Source of the DNA: Gerris lacustris
Taxonomy: Eukaryota > Arthropoda > Insecta > Hemiptera > Gerridae
DNA: 64,000 bases
Reading direction: 5' to 3'
Assembly (NCBI GenBank): GCA_951217055.1
Contig: OX578279.1
Coordinates: 72,265,131 to 72,329,130, forward strand
Both the position numbers and the translations under genes were made by a program. Below, piece after piece: positions 55,869 through 64,000 of the stretch. How positions within the stretch are numbered: the first letter of the stretch is position 1; every line of letters begins with the position of its first letter. A model generated the notes under the pieces. It was not told the origin of the DNA. It saw only the letters and a program-made list of their open reading frames with translations, and did no database searches.

Positions 55869-56155
55869 TGTTTATTGTTTGGATACGGGTTGTACTTATT
55901 TAAATAAGTACGACGATTAATGGCGTCTGTCCTCTCCCAATGAAAACGCTGGTTGAAAGTCGTAGTCAAGACACTGGAATACCGGACATGCGCGCGGCGG
56001 CGGGAGGATCGCGGTGAGGTCCTCGAGAGACAGTTTTGGTTTTGGACAGCGTGGGAGTTGCGACAGCGGCCATCTTTCGAAGGAGTTCCGCTTTTCCTGC
56101 TTTCCTGCTCCGCGGAAGACTCAAGACGACATCAGGTTTCCCTTAATATCTAATA
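55836..56155 (+). repeat. 3' LTR
   Basis: 320 bp, same as 49875-50194 as far as I can read; followed by the ATAT duplication. Start set by TGTTAG after ggccg, end by divergence after ATCTAATA. Confidence 0.93.
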
Positions 56156-56442
56156 ATATTTTATCATTTATTTATATATTTATGTATATTTTATTTATAG
56201 TGTTTAAATCATGTAGTTAGTTAAAAAATAATCATTAGCTGTCATTGTTATTATTATTATAAATTGGATTATTTAATATTTGTTTAGATTTAAGTTCTTT
56301 AGGTTTGTAAGTTGGAACACTGGAGTGGGGTAAAGTAAAATGCGTAAGGTAAAGTAAAACAAGTGCGGTAAAGTAGTAAGTGCAGGCATCTGCTGTTTTG
56401 CGTACTATTTTGAGTGCGATAACAACCACTTTATCGGTCAAC

Positions 56443-57075
56443 TTTAGGAAAACAATATGTTTCTCTCTGAACAAGTTTTCCAATTTAATCGAGTTCAGTA
56501 GTTTAGGCTCCTCACTTCTGCAAAGAAGACAGGGAACGGACAACAAACAACAGTCAATAAACAGACATATGTTAAATACAGTAGAACCTCGATAAGAAGT
56601 GTCTCAAGGGGATTAGGGAAACTTATCAGGGGGGTCATGTTATCGAGGTGCTCTTTTTGTTGAGGGTCGTGTAATCAAGGTTATTGTGGCTATCAGTCAT
56701 GTTATCGAGGTTAATGGGCGGGGTTTTCAAGTCTAGACTTGTTCAAGGTCGACCCATTCCTGTATAGAGACGCGTTATAGAGGTTGACTTCTCAAAACGA
56801 CTTGTTATAGATGTTCTGAGTTATTGTGGATTGGAAAAAAATCCATGTTATAGAGGTTGTTTGGATAATAATAATCGCGTTATAGAGGTTAATTTAACAT
56901 GATCTGTTATGGCAATCTCAAAGGGATTTGAAAATAGCACTTGTAATTGAGGTTGTCGTGTTATTGAGGGTCGTGTAAGCGAGGTTCTACTGTACCACTT
57001 TTTTGGACAAAGTGGACTTCAAAACGTGTGGAACCATGAAAATTTTAATTTTCGTCACAATGCTTTCTCTCTTTA
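56443..57075 (+). repeat. R4 interspersed repeat, split by a pogo-like MITE
   Basis: Left part to 56576 has cagtagtttaggctcctcac and the aacaaacaacag tract; right part from 56995 has ccacttttttggacaaagtg, ttttcgtcacaatgctttct. Continuity is restored by removing 56579-56994. Confidence 0.72.
56579..56992. mobile_element. pogo/Tigger-like MITE, TA target duplication
   Basis: Ends CAGTAGAACCTCGATAAGA and gtgtaagcgaggttctactg, flanked by TA on both sides. The TIR resembles the CAGTNGAACCTCG ends of Tigger/pogo elements. The body repeats gttatagaggtt/gttatcgaggtt about nine times. No transposase; 414 bp. Confidence 0.85.
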
Positions 57076-58102
57076 TATACAATATACTAAAGTTGTGAGT
57101 AGGTGAACCCAACAAACGTAACAAAATCATATTCTATTAAAGCGAAAATCAGAATTTCACGTTAGGTTAGGTTAAATACATAAGATGAAGAAAGGGTTTT
57201 GTGTGTGGCTATTAAGAGATATAGAAGGAATCGATTCTAAGCAAGAAGATTATAATTGCTTTTTTAACTAAGCTACAGTACTTGTAAAACGCTGTACAGC
57301 GTAAATCTGAGATGAAGGTGTGTTGACTATTAATGATTCTTACAGTGAAATGTAAAATAAAACCGTCTTCATTACCACGAGGTATTCAGAAAGTGAATAA
57401 ATGAACACGAAGTTTAAAGCAAATTCAAACTTAACTTAACATTATAGCCGTGCACTATTAATAAAATAAAGAAAGAGGGGGTATTACGTAGTTCACACAA
57501 GGTAAAATGACCCTTAAATATAGAACATTTAAATAGAACCAAGAATGCTAAGAGATCCTAAAATGTTCGCTCCGACAAGTAAAATAAAAACATAACAATT
57601 AAATAAAGAGAGAGAAATGCAAACAAAGAAATAAAAGGAGGTTTACATGAAATTTTATATACGAATAAAACTATAAAAGTGTGGAACGGCGGTTACTTTT
57701 TACGTTTTATATTAGTTGTAAAAGGTATTTTCATTTATTTAAACAAAAACTACAGAATATAGACAGTTCTCAGCTGGAGATTCGCCCGGAAGTAATAAAA
57801 ATTCAAGTTACAGGATGGGTCTTTTACTGGGTACAAATTGGCAATTATGTTTCTTCTTTTTTCTTTAGGATGAAGCACGAAAGGGTTAAAAGAGTAATAT
57901 TTTTTTGTGGACCAAAGATGATAAAACGGTCAAGTGATAAATAAAGATACTTCACTCGATATATGGTTCAACAAAATGCCTTCACCCACATTTTATTTAA
58001 TAAATAACTTTATTAAAACAATGAAATACGAATATTATTTTAAAGTATCCAATAATATATCATAAAATAGACAATAAATAAAATCCAGAAGTATTGAATT
58101 TG
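57076..58102. other. No gene recognised
   Basis: The plus-strand frame at 57681-57944 starts at GTG and shows no domain. Otherwise AT-rich. Confidence 0.45.
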
Positions 58103-58105
58103 TTA

Positions 58106-58276
58106 AGGCCCCCATACACGGTCAAAATGTTTGCGCAAATATATCATGTTTGCGCAAACATTTTGACCTATATGGGGCTGTTTGATGTTTTCACAAACGC
58201 ATGATGTTTGACGTGTATGGCCTAAATTTCCCCGACATCAGGTTTGCGCAAAACGATTGATCTGTATCCGGGGCCT
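58106..58276. mobile_element. PIF/Harbinger-like MITE, TTA duplication
   Basis: Ends aggcccccatacacggtcaa and tgatctgtatccggggcct; TTA on both sides (58103-58105, 58277-58279). Body has repeated tgtttgcgcaaa. 171 bp, same family as 41302-41460. Confidence 0.75.
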
Positions 58277-58539
58277 TTAAATTTAATCCGTTGGCAAGCC
58301 AAGACTCGTGGTACAACATGACTCGCAGAAATCTTTACAACAGCTAAACTAAAACTTAAGTTGATTTAAAATAGTTAAAGTTAACCGACAGCTGTCCTCA
58401 TTTATCATGCCGAACTCCTTTACAGCTTTAATACTTTCAATTTCTATCCTAAAAACTCATAACATTACACAATACTTAAAGGATACTAATAAAGAGTTAA
58501 CGCAGAGCCGTCGAGAGGAATATTAACGAGAGATAGGAT

Positions 58540-58700
58540 GGGTTACTACTGATTAGGACTGTGGACTGTCGCCTGGCTCTCACGGCTACACCTTTTGTCT
58601 GATCACTTTGATATTTGGAATAATGTGTATGCCCACAAATTTTAAAAATATAGTGACTTAAAAAAATACTCTGCCAATTAATGTGGCACATAGCTTCCTC
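58540..58700 (-). repeat. R7 repeat fragment adjoining an R8 scrap
   Basis: Reverse of R7: gtcgcctggctctcacggct+acacc, ctgatcactttgatattt, cacaaattttaaaaatatag. Then actctgccaattaatgtggc and acatagcttcctcgca, the start of R8. Confidence 0.65.
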
Positions 58701-58934
58701 GCAAAGAAAAGACCGAATTAAGAAAAATACATCGATAAAAATAAAAAGTTGGAACGGCGTGGCACTGTTCCAGTAAATATTTAATAAAGTTTAACCATGT
58801 ACGTAAATATTTAACTATTGTTGCGCTCTGTCAGGCAACGTGGCTTATTGAACTAGTAGAAATGTAATAACTCTTATTCTACTCAATACGTTTCGATAAA
58901 ATAGAGTCTTCATCATGCGCCACATGTTAGCACA

Positions 58935-59640
58935 TTAAGAATGCGCTCCCGTAATTTTCATCACCCCAACATAAGGTTTTAGTATGAATTATTTCGAAAT
59001 TTTAGGACCAGCCTTTATAGAGTGGTTGGGGGGAGGGGGGAATTTTTCGGGGTATATTTTGTCTTATAAATTCAATAAAAAATGCAAAAATTAAAAAGGA
59101 TATATATTTTATATCCTACTCTCAGCAGCTTTCATTTGATACCCCACTCAAAATTTAAAAAAAAATCAATTTAGGGAGTACTTCATATTTTTGCGCACGA
59201 AAACATTTTTGGTAATTCTAAAAATTAGGAATGCCCTCCCGGAATTTTCATCACCCTACAATAAGGTATAAGCATGAATTATTTCGAAATTGTAGGACCA
59301 GCCGTTATATAGTGGTTAAGGGGGACATTTTTTTGGGTGATATTTTGGGGCTAAAAACGCAATATTGGTGGTAAAAAAGCACAGTAGTCATAAAAAGTCA
59401 TATGTATTTATAACCTATTCAGCAGCTTTCATTTGATACCCCATTTGAAAATAAAAAAATAATCTATTTTTTTTAGTTTACCACATTTTTGCGAATCGCG
59501 CTTACGCATATTCAATTTTTAACTTCTGTATATTTTTCCTGTGGTTGGGTCCAAAAGTTGCGCCAGTGTTTCAAATTTCAGCTCTTTAGCTTAAACGGTT
59601 TGGGCCCTATGAACCAAGGAGCGACGGACACATCACCTTT
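58935..59640 (+). repeat. R7-related repeat, two tandem copies
   Basis: aatgcgctcccgtaattttc / aatgccctcccggaattttc, then aggaccagcctttatagagt / aggaccagccgttatatagt, and agcagctttcatttgatacc+cca occur twice (58938-59200 and 59228-59450). The second copy continues with tttcagctctttagcttaaa and ttgggccctatgaaccaagg. Confidence 0.7.
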
Positions 59641-59664
59641 GGCATAAGGGTTTTGAGAAGTGTC

Positions 59665-60155
59665 TGCAAAACCTTAAAAATGAATGTTTGTCTGTCTGTC
59701 TGTCTCTTATACCTGCCTAAACCGTTCAGCCGATTGAGATAAAACTTTAACTCCATAAAAGGGAATAGTTGGACGCATGCCCGGGAATGTTTCTGAGTTA
59801 GTAAAACTATGTTTTAAGTTTGGTGTACAGGGGTACAAGGAACAAATGTTAAAGTAATAAAAACCTTTAATGATGGATATCGCTAAAAAGCTCTTTATGA
59901 GTACAGTAATTGTTATGTACATTTTTGTCATATTTTCATTTTGAAGGGTGGTAAAATGGAAAAATATTTCTATAATCTATATCTATATCTATAAAAATAA
60001 ATGTTTGTTTACCTGTATGTCTCTTATGCCAATATTGTATATTGTATAAGTATGTATTGCAAATTGTATTATACATTTTTCATCTAAGGCAACATTATTT
60101 AATTAAATAAACTATTTATTAGGCTGTACGAAGTTCACCGGGTCAGCTAGTATTG
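59665..60155 (+). repeat. R11 repeat, Helitron-like 3' end (CTAGT)
   Basis: Starts aaatgaatgtttgtctgtct and restarts at 59990 with aaaaataaatgtttgtttac. It contains aaaccgttcagccgattgag and ends gaagttcaccgggtcagcta+gt. The end, CGGGTCAGCTAGT, is a widespread arthropod repeat terminus; CTAG-T agrees with Helitron-type ends. Confidence 0.6.
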
Positions 60156-60739
60156 TGTAAAATTAAAAAAGTATCCATACGTTTTGCAATTCTATTCAAT
60201 ACACCGACAAAACATTAATTTTATACAAATAGATTTATATAAATTGCAATTTTTATAAAATATCATTTAAGATGAGAATTCAAAGAAAATATAAAATTTA
60301 ATTCAAGGACAAGAGATCTCTATAATTCCATAAGTAGGTTCGATGGGAGGTGCTCTACTCGAGTGGTTTTACAAGTCAAGACCAATTACTTAAAATATTA
60401 TTCTGCGAAATAGAAGCCAACCACTTACAAGATAATATCATTAAATTTTAAGGACTCAATTCTTAAAGGAGCAGGAATTTAAGCGGTTTTGTTACCAAGC
60501 AACTTCCAATATTGGAGTCTGTTCAATTAATCTCGCTTAAATTACCATTAGGTTAATTCTAACTGCTACTCCCTCTCTACCACCCCTAATTTCCAGGATC
60601 TAAAGGCGCTCTCCCAAGGTAAATTGGTTCCTCTTACCTCAAACATCAGACTAAATAAGGGGAAGTTGAACCCATAAAGCCAGATATTTTTGAAATGCCA
60701 ATAAGGTTAAAATTCAATATTAACTTTATCCTATTTTCT
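60156..60739. other. No gene recognised
   Basis: AT-rich to 60480, mixed afterwards; no frame. Confidence 0.5.
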
Positions 60740-60747
60740 GTGAAAAC

Positions 60748-61791
60748 CTCAGAGTAAGGAGTAGTAGTAGTAGTAGTAGTAGTCTAGTACTTCCTACTAG
60801 AACGGGTAGGACGAACCACTTGTTCGAACCTTGCAATTAGGCCATCACTTAGGCCCTTTTTACGCCCCGTGGTGGAGAGTTCCAGCGACTTCACACATCA
60901 TACATTTGTACATTGTACCGCCGAAGCGAGTATGGTGTGGTCATTAGTAAGCTTTATATGCGTGCGTCAAAGCGTGGGGGAAGAGTCCCCATAAAGGGTG
61001 TCCCTCGCCCTGCTCCGTCCTCGAACCATAGATGCAATTCAGAGTATCATGGCACGGGATCGAACCCACGACCTCGAGTTGCCTCGACTTATTGATAGCT
61101 GAGCGAGCGCCCTAACACGCTCGGCTACCCTGGCTCCCCGAGTAAGGAGTAAGGAAGGGGTAGAGGGAACAATACTTTAGAATCATGGTCACAAAAACTG
61201 GTTTATTAAGCGACACCCCTATATTAAACCTCCCAAGCGGCAGTTTGGTCAAACAGTATCGATATCTCGATAAAAACTCGAAATTTATCTGATGTCAGCT
61301 GATAAGGATAAGTATAATGTGATATTTTCTTACGACATTTAATATTTTAATACAGTTTTCTTTATAAATACATATGTACTTTAGTGTTTGTTGTTAACCG
61401 AATAAATTATCTAAAGGCAGTTACGTTGTTAATAACATGTAATAGTTCCAGTTTCTATACAACCAAAAGCAATCTTATATAAAACAAAATCGTCTTCTAA
61501 AGAAATCACATCAGATTTTTCTCTTAAGTATTTGATATTTTGACATATTTGACATTTCGATTATAAAACAATCAAACAAAGCACATGATGTGTAATGGTT
61601 TTGTTTACAAGCGTCCGTGGGCACGTAAGGACAAGGAATAGACCAATAAGACAAGGACCAGTGACCACGTGATCGTGCAGTTGTCACTTTAGTTCGGGTT
61701 GAGCTCGCTTGAGAGGTTTAGTATATGGGTGTCGCATAATGAACCACTTTTCAAATCGCATTGCTCCCTCTATCCCCTTCCTTACTCTGAG
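60748..61791. mobile_element. hAT-like MITE, 8-bp duplication, SINE in its left TIR
   Basis: GTGAAAAC flanks it at 60740-60747 and 61792-61799. Ends CTCAGAGTAAGGA... and ccttccttactctgag. When the SINE (60764-61151 with one target copy) is removed, the left arm continues aggaaggggtagagggaaca and mirrors the right arm for about 85 bp (e.g. aagcgacacccctatatta against tatgggtgtcgca). Confidence 0.82.
60764..61139 (-). mobile_element. tRNA-derived SINE, head type 2
   Basis: Minus strand head: ggagccagggtagccgagcg, tgttagggcgctcgctc (box A, type II tRNA-like) and gtgggttcgatcccgtgcca (box B), followed by its own middle segment. The tail (ccgaagcgagtatggtgtgg reversed, ggcctaagtgatggcctaat, cgaaccacttgttcgaac, GTA repeats) is that of the two SINEs near 49 kb. 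Target duplication gagtaaggagta. Confidence 0.88.
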
Positions 61792-62054
61792 GTGAAAACC
61801 AACAGGTTATGACGATAAATTTAATGTCATAGAAATGAAAAACTAACTTCTGCAAACACTGTTATAACATATATATATATATTATATATGCGCTGCACGA
61901 AAAAGTCATCATACAATTTATTAAATGTATAACTGTATAGCAATTTTGTTATCTGTTATCTACTAGTGATAATTGATCCACAAATTATGTTATTTATTCA
62001 TATATTTTTTATTAATTAGCTATTTTTTGTGCTTAGCTTATTCTACATTAATAG

Positions 62055-62640
62055 AAAATAGACTGCCAATTAGTGTGGAATATAGCTTCCTCGCATCCTA
62101 TCATGTACTTTATTGATTTTGCGCTTTTGCATGCCGTCATTGTCTCATTTGTTTAATTGTCACACCAGTTTTTTTTTAATATGTCAAAAGTTTTTTTTCA
62201 TTTTTTACCTGAATTAAAGCTAAAGAGCGCAGACGGTTCAAATTAATCTGGGGCTATCTGCAGGTTACTTTCGATAAACTATTAAAGTTTCTTACAAATC
62301 AGATAAGTACTTTTAAAGCTATAGGAGTATATAAATGTATTGTTGTGCGCAAGAGGAAGAGAAACAAACGCAGAATGTTGAAACTTATATGGGACCAACA
62401 ATGAGTTAATTATGACCTACCATACATATTTCATTAATATCGGACGTGTAGTTTTTAAGATATGTTGGTTCGCAAAAATTGAGTGACAGACCGACAGACA
62501 AACACGACCCAAAAATGTTCCCTGATGTCTGAAAGGGATTTCTGTCTTGGAATTTTTGAAGTCGGTGACATAATATATTTTTGTTCTTCACAACGATCAC
62601 ATAGCTTCCTTTACCTTCGGTAAGCTCGGAAGCAATATCT
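62055..62640 (+). repeat. R8 interspersed repeat with 3' hairpin, complete
   Basis: Second full copy: atagactgccaattagtgtg+g, catagcttcctcgcatccta, aaacttatatgggaccaaca, gatatgttggttcgcaaaaa, gacagaccgacagaca, and the end hairpin gcttcctttacc-ttc-ggtaagctcggaagc. Confidence 0.78.
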
Positions 62641-63172
62641 TAATATTGTACTTTCTTTTTTTTAGGGGAGGGGGGGGGGGGGGTCAACTCACATAATTTA
62701 ATCATCGGAGAATCAATTAACAATATAAAATTCATAACATCCAACTAAAACATTACAAAATCAAAATATATTAACTATAGAGAAAAGAATGAATAAGAAG
62801 TCTGTAGAATTAGAACGTAATAAAACACTGAAGGAACTTTTTAATTTTTCAGCTATTCTAACACCAAAGAGCTTACTCGCCCCAAAATCCTTAAAGGTCT
62901 TTTAGCGGACTCCCTCGACAATTAAATGGTCCCCCAAGGAGTGGTTCCAACAAAACCAACCATTGAGATCTACTGGCCTAGAACATAGAAACTTTTACTT
63001 TGAACCTAGAAACATTGCAACTTATACTTGTAAAGAGAGTTTTAAACTCAGTTACGCCAAACTACATAAGTCAAGAAGAATTTATTAATAGTTCGCTTAA
63101 AGCTCAAATTCCTCTTTTTTTTTCATTTAATAAAGAGAGGGGGGAAAAAATAATCTGAATGTGTAATTAATT
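62641..63172. other. No gene recognised; G14 tract
   Basis: 62670-62683 is a run of 14 G. The rest is AT-rich and not open. Confidence 0.5.
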
Positions 63173-64000
63173 TTAACCCTTAACTGCCCGAATTATTGTT
63201 TTGGAGAAATTGTTTGGTTTTTTCTGGGGATTTTGCCTGTTAAGAGGTCCCTTAATATGTAAAAAATGTTTAAAAAAATTGAAAAAAATTTCTTACCCCA
63301 AATTTGGGCTGTTGCCATATGGCAACGCTAGGACATTAGCCCTACAGTTTTTTTTCTCAGTAAATGTTTTAATAATTTATTTTACAAAATGTATGTAAAA
63401 TAAATTTAAGGTCAAAAAAGCACAAATAATACTAACAAAATACTAAATTTATTTAAAAGAATGAAAAAGTAATTTTTTTTTTTTTCAAAATTTTATTATT
63501 TTGTATTATGTATCATGTTGTTTATCTGTAAAATTATGTAATTATTTATTTATTTTTTTGTTTTATCCATGTGTTTTTGTTATTACCTTTAAAAATATAA
63601 ATGCATTATTCAATTGTAATAAAAAAAAATAGATATTATTATATACATATTACTTTAAAAAGAATAGCCCAATACTATTTGTTACTAATTATACTTATTC
63701 AACAAAAATAATTACAAGATTTAGAGAGTAATTGAGAAATATTTAGAAAATAATTAAAAAAAAAAAAAAAAAAAAAAAAATGAACATTAGGCAAAAAACA
63801 CATCAAAACTTTGTGTATAAATATGACTGAATAAAATTAAGACTTAGAAAAAAAAACTGTAAGGCTAATGTCCTAGCGATGCCATATGGCAACTTTCAAA
63901 TTGACGCTCAATTTAGGGCAGAAAAATTAAATTTTGTGAAACTGCAATAATTTTATATTTTTAATCATTCTTTATTCTAATAGTTTCATTACTAATAATA
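63173..64000. mobile_element. piggyBac-like non-autonomous element, right end outside window
   Basis: Begins TTAA-CCCTTAACTGCCCG at 63173, the TTAA target plus CCC start of piggyBac-type ends. An inner inverted pair of ~35 bp, gttgccatatggcaacgcta+ggacattagccctac (63312-63346) and its near complement at 63860-63894, lies inside. The matching aatttagggcag occurs at 63909-63921, so the right end should lie near or just beyond it; a closing TTAA was not fixed. The middle is AT-rich with poly(T)/poly(A) tracts and no transposase. Confidence 0.6.

Larger units (their letters stand above)
49875..56155 (+). mobile_element. Ty3/Gypsy LTR retrotransposon (mdg3/micropia-like), defective
   Basis: Two 320-bp direct LTRs, flanked by ATAT (49871-49874; 56156-56159), a 4-bp duplication as usual for insect Gypsy elements. 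Internal order: PBS, leader with short repeats, gag with zinc knuckles, protease, RT, RNase H, integrase, then a 20-unit minisatellite. The order PR-RT-RH-IN is that of Ty3/Gypsy. No env is seen. gag-pol has numerous stops and frameshifts. The assignment to mdg3/micropia-like rests on RT style and PBS only. Confidence 0.92.

Overview
This window reads as a repeat-packed intergenic or intronic stretch of an animal nuclear genome, most likely an arthropod and probably an insect. The reasons are: strongly AT-rich DNA with long (TA)n and poly(A/T) tracts; no bacterial-style operons or ribosome binding sites; and a TE community (Ty3/Gypsy LTR element with 4-bp target duplication, Penelope-like elements, tRNA-derived SINEs, Helentron-like elements, hAT, PIF/Harbinger, pogo/Tigger-like, Tc1/mariner and piggyBac-like pieces) typical of insect genomes. 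I cannot name a species. Apart from TE-derived coding remnants, I see no complete gene, only three small candidate exons that would need RNA support: 1918-2135 (-, signal-peptide-like first exon), 13566-13877 (-, hydrophobic internal exon) and 16367-16555 (+, terminal exon with acceptor and AATAAA).

Layout. 1-7 kb: repeat family R4, the GC-rich candidate exon, Helentron-like families H1 and H3. 7-13 kb: a foldback element, a 1-kb TIR element whose internal 24-bp array copies its own terminal motif, an H1 element cleanly nested in an H2 element, a hAT MITE nested in repeat R7. 13-20 kb: two candidate exons, foldbacks, palindrome-bearing family R9, two minisatellites. 20-26 kb: H2, H1, H1, R4 and small TIR elements. 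26-33 kb: a rearranged Penelope-like element with RT and endonuclease pieces on opposite strands, a PIF/Harbinger derivative with a MADF-domain remnant, and a long-TIR element. 34-49 kb: one R9 copy inserted head-to-head in another, a mariner fragment, H3, a second Penelope-like endonuclease with a possible hammerhead-like motif, MITEs with 8-bp duplications, a third R9 unit with a 10-bp duplication, a hAT transposase fragment, and two SINEs. 49.9-56.2 kb: the centrepiece, an LTR retrotransposon (mdg3/micropia-like by RT type) with 320-bp LTRs and ATAT target duplications. 56-64 kb: nested MITEs, further R7/R8 repeats, a third SINE with a different tRNA-derived head, and a piggyBac-like element cut by the window end.

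Most of the biology here is transposition and its by-products. Nested insertions are frequent and several define element ends to the base: H1 in H2 (between A and T, ending CTAG), hAT MITE in R7 (GTTGGTAC duplication), SINE in a hAT-like TIR (the host itself flanked by GTGAAAAC), a pogo-like MITE in R4. The most striking points are: (1) the LTRs read identical although gag-pol is full of stops and frameshifts, so a defective copy seems to have moved recently, presumably with help in trans; (2) family R9, which combines a near-perfect ~46-bp palindrome, a conserved short N-terminal peptide and a GC-rich module, and fits no family I recognise; (3) SINEs sharing one tail but carrying two different tRNA-like heads; (4) TIR families and Helentron-like families that share cores but have exchanged ends.
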